Source: Streptomyces albireticuli (GTDB lineage: Bacteria > Actinomycetota > Actinomycetes > Streptomycetales > Streptomycetaceae). From it: a stretch of DNA of 64,000 bases. This document shows positions 8,663 to 16,214 of the stretch, in pieces; within the stretch, counting starts at the first letter, position 1, and each line of letters starts with the position of its first letter. The notes under the pieces are model-generated. The model was given only the letters and a program-made list of their open reading frames with translations. It was not told where the DNA came from and searched no databases. The translations under genes and the position numbers were made by a program. Location: NCBI RefSeq assembly GCF_002192455.1, contig NZ_CP021744.1, positions 4,060,001 through 4,124,000 of the forward strand, given 5' to 3'.

Positions 8663-9682
8663 ATGCCTGTGGTGACGGACCCCGACTCGGTGCCCCTGAC
8701 GCCCGTGTACACCATCGTGATCAGCGCGGCGGGTGACGCGACCATCGAAGGGGAGCCGGTCGACCCGCTGCCCGGTCAGGACGCCCGCACCTCGGCGCTG
8801 GCGGACATCCGGGTGCGGGCGGCGCGGCGCGGTCACCCGATACGCATCAACGCCAAGGAGCCGGACGGCTCGGTGTGGCCGCTGATAGTCGACCACGACG
8901 GGGCGGTGACGCCGCTGGGGGCGCCGCACCCGGTGCCGGCGCCGGAGCCGGTGGAGCGGCCGGTACGAGCGGCGGAGCCCCTACGGGCCGAGGCGCCCAG
9001 GTACGCGGAGGCGCCCGTACGGGCCGAGGCACCCGGCTACCCGGAGGCGCCCGTACCGCCGCCGGGGCCGGCACCGGTCCCGGCCTTCGCGCCCGCCCCC
9101 GTGGCCCCCCTTGCCCCTGCCCCCGCCCCCGTGGCCCCGCCCGCCGCTGCCCCCGCGCCCATGGCGGAGCCCACCCCCGCCCCGCCCATATCCTTCGACG
9201 CTTCTGCCCCTTCAGCCCCTTCAGCCTTTTCCGTCCCTCCCGCCCCACCCGTCGCGCCGCCCAAGCCGCCCGCCGACTGGCACGCGCCCCTCCCCGCCCA
9301 CCACGCCCCCGTCTTCGCGCGCATCGTCGCGGCGGAGCTGCGCGGTGACCTGGCCGCCGCCGCGGTCGCGGCGAAGGAGCTGGAGGCGGCCGCCGACCGT
9401 GAGTACGGGCCGCTGCACCCGCACACCATCGGCGCGCTCGCCACACGCGCGTGGCTCGCGCTGCTCCTCCAGGACGACTGGGCCGCGGCCACCCGCCTCC
9501 ACCTGCGCACCGCTGAGCGCCGCGACACCGCCCGCGCCCCGCTGCCCGAGACGCTCAGGACGCTGCGCAACGCCCGCGCCGCCTGGCAGCGGCTCGCGGC
9601 CGCCGACAAGCTGGAGGCGGAGGACATCCGCCCGGAGCTGCTGCGCGTATCCGAGCTGATCGAGGGCGAGCGTCCGCAATAA
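8663..9682 (+). CDS. TPR-containing protein at the end of the secretion operon
   Basis: A 339-residue protein; ATG 8663 is preferred because GAAGGA lies 7 nt upstream, although an in-frame GTG at 8639 exists. The N-terminal ~85 residues form a compact domain starting MPVVTDPDSVPLTPVY. A long Pro/Ala-rich low-complexity linker (about residues 90-205) follows. The C-terminal ~130 residues are helical, and the pattern YGPLHPHTIGALATRAWLAL is typical of TPR_12-type repeats. It lies 98 nt after the hydrolase in the same direction, suggesting an adaptor role. A tandem GTAAGTGGC/GTAAGTGAA duplication just upstream is unusual. No catalytic motif is seen. Confidence 0.6.
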   Translation: MPVVTDPDSVPLTPVYTIVISAAGDATIEGEPVDPLPGQDARTSALADIRVRAARRGHPIRINAKEPDGSVWPLIVDHDGAVTPLGAPHPVPAPEPVERPVRAAEPLRAEAPRYAEAPVRAEAPGYPEAPVPPPGPAPVPAFAPAPVAPLAPAPAPVAPPAAAPAPMAEPTPAPPISFDASAPSAPSAFSVPPAPPVAPPKPPADWHAPLPAHHAPVFARIVAAELRGDLAAAAVAAKELEAAADREYGPLHPHTIGALATRAWLALLLQDDWAAATRLHLRTAERRDTARAPLPETLRTLRNARAAWQRLAAADKLEAEDIRPELLRVSELIEGERPQ

Positions 9683-9690
9683 TCGCGATC

Positions 9691-10458
9691 ATGCTGCCCG
9701 ACCCGCCCCCGCCCGCCCCGGAAGGGCCGCCCCCGCGGCCGCCGGCCGTCGTCCTGGAGATCCTCGCCGCCGGCGCGCCGTACTCCTTGCTCCTCTCCGG
9801 CGGTCTCGCGGTACGGGCGCACGGGCTGCTGCCGGCCGGCGGGCCCGACCGCGACCTGGAGTTCGTCACCGGCACGGACGCGCCCATGGCGGAGGTCGCG
9901 GACGCCCTCGGCGCCTGGCTGACCGGGCGCGGCCTGCGGGTCGGCGCGGTGGAGGCCGGCCCGCTCGCGGCGCGGCTCGTCGTGACGGACCCGGAGAGCG
10001 GCCTGGACCGCGCCGTCGACGTCCGTAAGGAGACGCTGTGGCGTCCGGCGGTGGAGAGCGCGTACGGGCCCGTACCGGCGGAGGAGGACGTCGTCGGCCT
10101 GGCGGTGCGCGCCCTCGCGGACCTGGGGCTCGCGGGCAGCCTCGTCGACGTACGGGCCGCGTCGGCGCGCTGGTCGCACGTGGAGCTGGAGGAGCTGGCC
10201 CGCCGTCACACGGTCGGCGCGCCCTTCGACCTCACCGACCTCCAGGCCCGCCTCGCCCGGTCGGAGTGGCTGGACGACGGCGAGTTCGCCGCGTACGGGC
10301 TGGACGACGGCGAGATCCAGGAACTCCGGCGCTGGGCGCAGGAATGGGTCGACGACATCGCCGAACGGCTCATCGAGGAAGCACCTTTCGAGGACCCGGA
10401 GACGGTGGCGGAGGCCACCGGCGAGACAACCGGGGAAACACCTGCCAAGGACGAGTGA
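9691..10458 (+). CDS. Nucleotidyltransferase-fold protein, AbiEii-like
   Basis: A 255-residue protein starting at ATG 9691, eight nt after the TPR gene. Residues ~33-55 contain LLLSGGLAVRAHGL followed by GGPDRDLEFVTG, which resembles the GG(T/L)AV..HG and DxD motifs of AbiEii/MNT-like nucleotidyltransferases. Here the metal-binding pair would be the D and E of RDLEF, a non-canonical spacing. A later DVRKETLW segment and an acidic helical C-terminus complete the protein. No AbiEi-like antitoxin gene is adjacent. The close spacing to genes on both sides places it in the same transcription unit. The activity, whether tRNA, protein or nucleotide modification, cannot be told. Confidence 0.5.
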   Translation: MLPDPPPPAPEGPPPRPPAVVLEILAAGAPYSLLLSGGLAVRAHGLLPAGGPDRDLEFVTGTDAPMAEVADALGAWLTGRGLRVGAVEAGPLAARLVVTDPESGLDRAVDVRKETLWRPAVESAYGPVPAEEDVVGLAVRALADLGLAGSLVDVRAASARWSHVELEELARRHTVGAPFDLTDLQARLARSEWLDDGEFAAYGLDDGEIQELRRWAQEWVDDIAERLIEEAPFEDPETVAEATGETTGETPAKDE

Positions 10459-10465
10459 GAACACC

Positions 10466-12256
10466 GTGAACCCCAAGTCGCCCGCGCACATAGCCAGGCA
10501 CTCCGTCGGGGAGTCCCGTGCCGCCGAGGCGGTCGAGGACTTCGCCTCGCGGATCGGCCGTCAGGTCGACCTGATGCAGCACAGCCCCGGCCGGGACACC
10601 TTCGGCTGGGAGATGATCGCCGAGGAGTTCCTCGACTACGTCGGCGCGCTGTCCCTCACCGACCCCGAGCTGCGCGGCAAGGACGCCGAGGCCGCCCTGC
10701 GGTCGGCGGGCGCGGCGGCCCTGGGCGTCGTCACCGTCGGCGTCTACCAGTGGGAGTCGGTCAACGTCTTCGTCGACTACGTCAACTTCGGCCTGACGTA
10801 CGGCCCCGCCGGCGACCCGGAGGTCTCCCTGGACGAGACCGACTGGCTCCGCGCCCTGGACCTCGCGGTGATCTGCGACCGCTACACCGCCGAGGCCGTG
10901 ACCTTCGGCGAGACCGCGCGGTACCTGCCCTCCGGCCCCGGGCACCCGCTGTGGGAGCGCGCGGCCACGGGCCAGGCGCACGGGATGCTCACCTACCTCC
11001 GCGGCTACGACCTCGACGAGGATTGGGACGGCGCCGAGCCGAGGACCCGCGCCGAGGCGGCCGGGCGGATCGACGCCCTCCTGTCCGAGCTCGCCGCCGA
11101 CGGGAACCGCAACCGCGCGCGCGTGGCCGGGCTCACGGCCGTACGCGCGCTCCTTACGGGCGACGAGAACGCCTTTGGCGCGGCCCTCGCCCGGCTGCTC
11201 ACCGCGCACCGCGACGTGGCGGGCGGCAGCGCGTCGCCGCGCGGCCTGCTGCCCCTCGACGCGATCGCCCTGGCCGCGCTGGCGCACCGGCGCGAGGGGT
11301 GGCCGCCGGCCGTCACCTCCGGCTATCTGCCGGCGGCGCTCGTCACCGGCGTCCGTACGGAGGGCCCGCGGGTCGGCCCGTACGGGCGGGACAAGCGCGA
11401 GGCCGCGCTGGCCGAGCTGGCCGCCGGGCCCGTCACGGTCGCCCGCCCGGCCTTCGCGTGGACGGACGAGCGGGACGACGGGGTCTACGACCGGCTCACG
11501 GACCGGAAGCTGGCGGAGTACGCGGACCCGGACGCCGACCCGCGGCTGATCGCCCGGATGCTGCCGAGCGGGGTCCGGCAGCAGGTCCTGCGCTTCCAGT
11601 GCCGGGCGGCCCACGACCCGGAGGGCACCGACCCCCGGCAGCGCGAGGCCCTCACCCTGGCCGCCGAACTGGGCGTGGCGGCCTGCGCGACCGGCGTGGC
11701 CGAGGACGGCGGGAGCGTCGAGGTGACGATCGGGGGCCGCACCCTGACACTGCCCCGGGTCGGGCCGCAGCCGGACAGGATGACCGGCGGGTGGACGTCC
11801 GCGGTGGGCGCCGCGCTCGTCGCCGGAGCGCGGGGACCGCTGGACCGGCTGCTCGCCGTGGACCCCGGCGCCTTCGGGGCCGCCGACGCGTCCTCCGTGA
11901 CGGCGGCCTACCGGGCCGCGCTCCACGACCACCTGCGCGGTGCCGACGCCCGTCCGGCCGTGGACCGCGCCCTCGCGGCCCGCGAGCGGGCGCTCGGCCG
12001 GGACTCCGACGACCTCTGCCCGCCCGTCGTGCTGCTCTCGCAACTGGTCGCCGGGGACGCCGAGGGGTTCGCGCTCGCGCTCGTCGACGCGCTGGAGGAG
12101 CACCGCGACCACTACGGCGTCGGCTCCCGGGCCGAGGGCGTGGACGCGGCGGCCGGCCTGGACGTCCTCGCGCTGGCCTGCCGGGCCCGCGCGGTGGGCA
12201 TGCCGGTACCGGTCCGCTCGCCCTATCTGCCGGAGGCGCTCCTCGCCCTTCACTGA
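10466..12256 (+). CDS. Tandem-duplicated Imm49-type immunity family protein
   Basis: A 596-residue protein starting at GTG 10466, seven nt after the nucleotidyltransferase-like gene. It is built of two related halves. The motif (T/A)GDxxxFxxAL followed by HR(D) and a LPLDAIALAALA or LDVLALACRA helix, then (G/S)YLP(A/E)AL, occurs at residues ~229-296 and again at ~527-594. The two GD aspartates are D233 and D531, exactly 298 residues apart, half the protein length. This C-terminal signature is that of Imm49 proteins, predicted immunity proteins of polymorphic toxin systems. No signal peptide is seen, so it is cytoplasmic. The cognate toxin is not evident in the window. Confidence 0.7.
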   Translation: MNPKSPAHIARHSVGESRAAEAVEDFASRIGRQVDLMQHSPGRDTFGWEMIAEEFLDYVGALSLTDPELRGKDAEAALRSAGAAALGVVTVGVYQWESVNVFVDYVNFGLTYGPAGDPEVSLDETDWLRALDLAVICDRYTAEAVTFGETARYLPSGPGHPLWERAATGQAHGMLTYLRGYDLDEDWDGAEPRTRAEAAGRIDALLSELAADGNRNRARVAGLTAVRALLTGDENAFGAALARLLTAHRDVAGGSASPRGLLPLDAIALAALAHRREGWPPAVTSGYLPAALVTGVRTEGPRVGPYGRDKREAALAELAAGPVTVARPAFAWTDERDDGVYDRLTDRKLAEYADPDADPRLIARMLPSGVRQQVLRFQCRAAHDPEGTDPRQREALTLAAELGVAACATGVAEDGGSVEVTIGGRTLTLPRVGPQPDRMTGGWTSAVGAALVAGARGPLDRLLAVDPGAFGAADASSVTAAYRAALHDHLRGADARPAVDRALAARERALGRDSDDLCPPVVLLSQLVAGDAEGFALALVDALEEHRDHYGVGSRAEGVDAAAGLDVLALACRARAVGMPVPVRSPYLPEALLALH

Positions 12257-12370
12257 GCCCTTCACTGATGGCCGGAAAGGGTCGCCCGGCGGGCGGGGCG
12301 TTCTTGTGGCACGTCTCACCGATCTTGCAGGCTGTGCGCACCGCGAAGGTCCGTACGGATGGGAGCGCAC

Positions 12371-13237
12371 ATGCCGCAGGAGTCCGCCCAGGAGCTCAAG
12401 GTCACCGCTGACGAAGTGGGCGACTGGTACGACCGGTTCGGCGACATCTACCACGAGACGCTGGGCGAGAGCGTGCACTGCGGGCTGTGGTTCCCGCCGG
12501 ACGAGCCTCACCCGACGAGCATGGACCTGGTCGACCTGTCGTCCCGGGCCCAGGACCGCTACACCGACTACCTCATCGAGACGCTGGATCCCCGCCCGGG
12601 CGACCACGTCCTCGACATCGGCTGCGGCACGGGCCGTTCGGCCCTCAGGCTGGTGCAGCAGCGCGACGCCAGGGTCACCGGCGTCGCCATCAGCAAGGAG
12701 CAGATAGCCCGTGCCGACCGCCTGGCGAACGAGCACGGCCTGACCGACCGCCTCACCTTCGCGTACGCGGACGCCCAGGCGCTGCCCTACGAGGACGGGA
12801 CGTTCGACCGCGCCTGGGCGGTGGAGAGCATCTGCCACATGGACCGCGCCAAGGCCCTCCAGGAGGCGTGGCGCGTGCTGCGTCCCGGCGGGGACCTCAT
12901 GGTCCTGGAGTCGGTCCTCACCGGCGAGCTGACCGCGGAGGACACGGCCGTCTTCCAGGTCATGCTGGCGTCCAACCTCCCGCCGACCCTGCCGGAGTTC
13001 TTCGGCCTGGTCGGTGACGCCGGCTTCGAGACCCTGGAGCTGAAGGACCTCTCGGCGAACCTCGCGATGACCATGAACGTGATGGCCCTGGTCTGCCACG
13101 ACCGCAAGGAGGAGTTCACCGAGCGGTTCGGCGCGGAGTTCATGGAGGGGGTTGTCCAGGGGCTGCCGAAGGCGCGCGAGGTGGTGGCGCGCAAGACGCG
13201 CTTCTTCCTCGTGATGCTGCGGAAGCCGCTGGCCTGA
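12371..13237 (+). CDS. SAM-dependent small-molecule methyltransferase
   Basis: A 288-residue class I methyltransferase. ATG 12371 is chosen because GGGAG lies 5 nt upstream; an ATG at 12359 is in frame. The SAM-binding motif is [13 protein letters not shown], followed by an acidic residue loop ([20 protein letters not shown]) and VLRPGGDL. The N-terminal segment ([25 protein letters not shown]) is typical of natural-product and sterol-type methyltransferases such as rifamycin or geranyl-diphosphate-like methylases. There is no biosynthetic cluster around it, so the substrate is unknown. It probably has its own promoter in the 114-nt gap after the Imm49 gene. Confidence 0.82.
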   Translation: MPQESAQELKVTADEVGDWYDRFGDIYHETLGESVHCGLWFPPDEPHPTSMDLVDLSSRAQDRYTDYLIETLDPRPGDHVLDIGCGTGRSALRLVQQRDARVTGVAISKEQIARADRLANEHGLTDRLTFAYADAQALPYEDGTFDRAWAVESICHMDRAKALQEAWRVLRPGGDLMVLESVLTGELTAEDTAVFQVMLASNLPPTLPEFFGLVGDAGFETLELKDLSANLAMTMNVMALVCHDRKEEFTERFGAEFMEGVVQGLPKAREVVARKTRFFLVMLRKPLA

Positions 13238-13243
13238 GGCGGG

Positions 13244-13270
13244 CGCCCCGGGCCGTGGCCGGCCCGGGGC
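13244..13270 (+). terminator. Hairpin terminator after the methyltransferase gene
   Basis: Two 10-base GC arms, GCCCCGGGCC and GGCCCGGGGC, are separated by 7 bases, just after the stop at 13237. There is no T-run, as is common in Streptomyces. The gene on the other side (ending at 13295) converges, so the hairpin may serve both strands. Confidence 0.55.
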
Positions 13271-13294
13271 GGCACCGCGCGGCGCCGCCGGCCG

Positions 13295-13543
13295 CTAGAC
13301 CGTCAGCGGCACCGGGTGAACCTCCTCGACGGGGTGCCCCGCCATCGCGTGCACCTTCTTGACCGCCTCCGCCGAGGGCGCCTCGGACAGGCAGTAGACG
13401 GTCCCGGACTGCGGATCCGCCCACGCCCGCTCGAAATGGACCTTCTCCTTGGCCTCGACGGCCAGGTCGGCCCGGTGCGCCGCGTGCAACTGCTCGGCGG
13501 TGATCCCCTTCATCCCGTGATGAACGTCCATGAACTTGGCCAT
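13295..13543 (-). CDS. SCO4226-like nickel-binding DUF4242 protein
   Basis: An 82-residue protein. The start is the ATG at 13543 (MAKFMDVHHGMKG), chosen because GGAGGTGTC precedes it; upstream codons lack a ribosome site. The sequence pattern (MDVHHGM near the N-terminus, HFERAWADPQSGTVYCLSEAP, then PVEEVHPVPLTV) matches the DUF4242 family. The Streptomyces coelicolor member SCO4226 of this family is known as a small ferredoxin-like-fold nickel-binding protein. Histidines at the N-terminus are the likely ligands. It is transcribed alone, convergent with the methyltransferase gene and downstream of the kinase gene. Its cellular role is not established by sequence. Confidence 0.85.
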   Translation of the reverse strand: MAKFMDVHHGMKGITAEQLHAAHRADLAVEAKEKVHFERAWADPQSGTVYCLSEAPSAEAVKKVHAMAGHPVEEVHPVPLTV

Positions 13544-13643
13544 CGCCCGACACCTCCGGTGGATCGCCCCGGGAACCCGTGAAGCGGGCCCTACTCCCAT
13601 CCTCGGCCCGGGCCCGCCGCGGCGCGACCCCGTAGGGCTTTCG

Positions 13644-15320
13644 TCAGCAGCGGACCGGCTGGCCGCTCTGCCGGGTGAGGTTGTCGGCCGACATCCAGCC
13701 CGCCGTCTTCGTGCCCTCCACCCGGGCGTAGATCCACTTGTTGCCGTAGGCGTTGACGACCGAGCAGTGGAACCAGAGCTTCGTGCCGGACTTGGCCCGT
13801 GAGACGGACGAACACGTCTGGTACGGGCCCGACACCAGGTGGTAGTCGCCGGTCAGGTAGCCGTAGGTGCCCGGCTTCGGGTCCTGGTGCGCCCAGCCGT
13901 TGCAGCTCTTCGACACCGGCGTGGGCTTGGCCGACGGGGAGCCGGGCCTGCTCGTGGTGCCGCTGGGCCGGGCCGAGGGGGACGACGCGCGCGAGGGCGT
14001 CCCGGACGGGCGTCCGGAGGCGCCGGGGGACGGGGAGGCGTCCGGGGTGCGCACGTCGGTGAGCGCCCCGCCGCCGTTCTCCTGGCCGCCGCCCGCCGGT
14101 GAGCCGGCCGCGGACGCCTGCGGCCGGGCCTCGTCGCCCTTCGCGCCGCCGTCGCCCACCAGGGCGTACGTGACGCCGCCGCCCGCGAGCACGACGGCCG
14201 CGGCGGCCGCCGCGGCGACCGTACGGCCGCGGCGGCGGGGGCGCCCGGTGGCGGGCGCGGGGCCCGCGGCCGGGGCCGCGGGCTGCGGGTAGCCGCTCTG
14301 CGGGGGATGCGGGACCTGCGGGTGCTGGGGAACCTGCGGGTACTGCGGGGCCGGCGGGTGGAACGGCGGGGCCGCGCCGAACCCGGGAGGCGGCACCGGG
14401 GTGACCGCCTGCGTCGGCACGGGCGTGACGACCGGTGCCGGCACGGGCGCCGGGTCCGTCGCCCCGCCCGCCGCCACCGCCTCCAGCATCTCGCGCGCCC
14501 GGTCCGCCGTCGGCCGGCTCTCCGGCTCCTTGGCCATCAGGGCCCGCAGCACCGGCGCGAGCGGCCCCGCCCGCCGCGGCTCCGGCAGGGGCTCCGTGAC
14601 GATCGCCGACAGGGTGGACCACACGGACGTGCGGCGGAACGGCGACGTGCCCTCCACCGCCGCGTACAGCGTCATGCCGAGCGACCAGATGTCCGAGGCG
14701 GGGCCGGGCTCCCGGCCCTGCGCGCGCTCCGGCGGCAGGTAGTCGAGGGAGCCGACGAGCTGGCCGCTCTGGGTCAGCTTGGCCATGGCCTCGTCGCCGG
14801 CGGCCTCCATGCTGGCTATGCCGAAGTCGGTGAGCACCACGCGCCCGCCGTGCTCCAGCAGCACGTTCCCCGGCTTGACGTCCCGGTGCAGCACGCCGGC
14901 CCGGTGCGCGGCGTCGAGCGCGTCCATCAGCCTGGCGCCGATCGCCGCCGCCTCGCGCGGCTCCAGCGGGCCGCGCTCCGCCAGGACGTCGTCGAGCGAG
15001 GGCCCGTCGACGAGCTCCATGACGATGACCGGCAGGCCCTGCTCCTCGGTCACGTCGTGCACGGTGACCACGCCGCTGTGCCGGATGCGGGCGGCGGCCT
15101 GCGCCTCCCGCCGCATCCGGGCCCGCAGGTCGGACAGTTCGTGCGTGGAGGCGTCGGTGAAGGCCCGCAGGACCTTGACGGCGACCTCCCGGTTCAGCAG
15201 CTCGTCCACCGCGCGGGCGACGACGCCCATGCCGCCCCGCCCGATCGTCGCGGTCACCCGGTAGCGGCCCCCGAGGACCTTGCCTGTCAGCTCTTCGCCG
15301 TTCGCTGCCCCCGCCGTCAC
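13644..15320 (-). CDS. Membrane Ser/Thr protein kinase (PknB-like) with SH3-like sensor tail
   Basis: A 558-residue Hanks-type kinase starting at GTG 15320. The nucleotide loop GRGGMG begins at residue 27. Catalytic K49 (VAVKV), the HRDVKPGN catalytic loop with D147, and DFG with D165 are all intact, as are the LVGSLDYLPPER activation segment and the regulatory C-lobe. A Pro/Gln-rich juxtamembrane stretch (about 290-345) precedes one membrane helix (TVAAAAAAAVVLAGGGVTYALV). The extracytoplasmic part has a Ser/Pro/Gly linker and a ~90-residue cysteine-containing domain resembling bacterial SH3 domains. PASTA repeats are absent, so the ligand is unlikely to be muropeptide in the PknB manner. 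Confidence 0.92.
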   Translation of the reverse strand: MTAGAANGEELTGKVLGGRYRVTATIGRGGMGVVARAVDELLNREVAVKVLRAFTDASTHELSDLRARMRREAQAAARIRHSGVVTVHDVTEEQGLPVIVMELVDGPSLDDVLAERGPLEPREAAAIGARLMDALDAAHRAGVLHRDVKPGNVLLEHGGRVVLTDFGIASMEAAGDEAMAKLTQSGQLVGSLDYLPPERAQGREPGPASDIWSLGMTLYAAVEGTSPFRRTSVWSTLSAIVTEPLPEPRRAGPLAPVLRALMAKEPESRPTADRAREMLEAVAAGGATDPAPVPAPVVTPVPTQAVTPVPPPGFGAAPPFHPPAPQYPQVPQHPQVPHPPQSGYPQPAAPAAGPAPATGRPRRRGRTVAAAAAAAVVLAGGGVTYALVGDGGAKGDEARPQASAAGSPAGGGQENGGGALTDVRTPDASPSPGASGRPSGTPSRASSPSARPSGTTSRPGSPSAKPTPVSKSCNGWAHQDPKPGTYGYLTGDYHLVSGPYQTCSSVSRAKSGTKLWFHCSVVNAYGNKWIYARVEGTKTAGWMSADNLTRQSGQPVRC

Positions 15321-15499
15321 CGCACGCTCCGTTCCGTCACTGTCCGCCTGTGCGCCCGTTCATGATCGGGCGGCCCCAAGGGTAAAGGCAGGAGCGCCGG
15401 GGGAGGCGGGTGGACGGGCGGGGCGTGCGCGGCGGAAGCGGCCCGGGCGGCGTCGTGAGACCCGCCGATGCGCCGGGCCTCATGGCGCGGGCGCCGCCG

Positions 15500-16027
15500 T
15501 CACCACACCAGGGCGTCGGCCGCGTTCGACTGCCAGTACGTGACCGCCGCGCTGTCGTCGATCCACGTGCCCTTGGGGAGCCGGACCGAGTCGGGCCCGC
15601 CCTCGGAGCCGTCGCCGCTGTCGAGGAAGACGTGCGCGGTACGGACGTACCGCCCGTTCTCCCCGGAGCCGTCGCCGGCCGACAGCGTGAGGCCCGCGTA
15701 GCCGGACTCGCCCGGCTTGAGCGTCACGACCGCCTGCGGCGCCGACTCCTCGATCGCCCGGGCGCCGACGTACGTGTCGTCGTCGAAGCCCAGGAGCGGG
15801 GCCTTGAGGAGGTTGCAGGGCTCGGAGCCGGTGTTGGTGACGGTGATCAGCTGGTGGTTGATCGGGCGGCTCACGTTCCGCACGGTGAAGTCGGCGTTCG
15901 CCGTGGAGCAGAGCGCCCGCACCGGGCCGCGGTCCGCCTGCGGGGCGGCCTGGGCGGGAACGGCCGCCGTCGCCAGAACGGCGGCGCCGGACAGGGCGGC
16001 GGTGGTGAGGAGGCGTGCGAAGCGCAT
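15500..16027 (-). CDS. Secreted DUF4232 protein
   Basis: A 175-residue protein with a Sec signal peptide (MRFARLLTTAALSGAAV, cleavage after AQA at about residue 27). The mature part is a single DUF4232 domain: VSRPINHQLITVTNTGSEPCNL, the central SGYAGLTLSAGDGSGENGR and the C-terminal IDDSAAVTYWQSNAADAL. Two cysteines (in ALCSTAN and EPCNL) probably form a disulfide. It is a clear paralogue of the lipoprotein at 17832-18560. GGAGAACCCC lies just before the ATG. DUF4232 proteins are exported and of unknown function in actinobacteria. Confidence 0.85.
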   Translation of the reverse strand: MRFARLLTTAALSGAAVLATAAVPAQAAPQADRGPVRALCSTANADFTVRNVSRPINHQLITVTNTGSEPCNLLKAPLLGFDDDTYVGARAIEESAPQAVVTLKPGESGYAGLTLSAGDGSGENGRYVRTAHVFLDSGDGSEGGPDSVRLPKGTWIDDSAAVTYWQSNAADALVW

Positions 16028-16214
16028 GGGGTTCTCCTGATGAGACGTCAGTGAGTGGTGACCGCCCCGGTGTTCCCCGAGGCGTGATCAGCCTGCGGCG
16101 CCGCCCGTCCCGGCTTCAAGGGCCTGCCCGGCCATCCGGGACGCCGGGACGGTTGCACACGGTCTGACCTGCGGAAACGTCAGCCCGTGGAACGCCTTGG
16201 TGGAACGCGGGCGG

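Noticed and set aside
9691-10458. Complete AbiE toxin-antitoxin pair
   Set aside because: Only an AbiEii-like fold is suggested; no AbiEi-like antitoxin gene is adjacent and the DxD motif is not canonical.
1-12256. Whole left region as an integrative conjugative element
   Set aside because: No integrase, excisionase, relaxase, replication gene or att repeat was seen, and base composition is like the rest of the window. It cannot be excluded that these lie upstream.
13644-15320. PASTA-domain PknB controlling cell-wall growth
   Set aside because: No PASTA repeats are present; the outer domain is a single cysteine-containing SH3-like unit, so the ligand is likely different.
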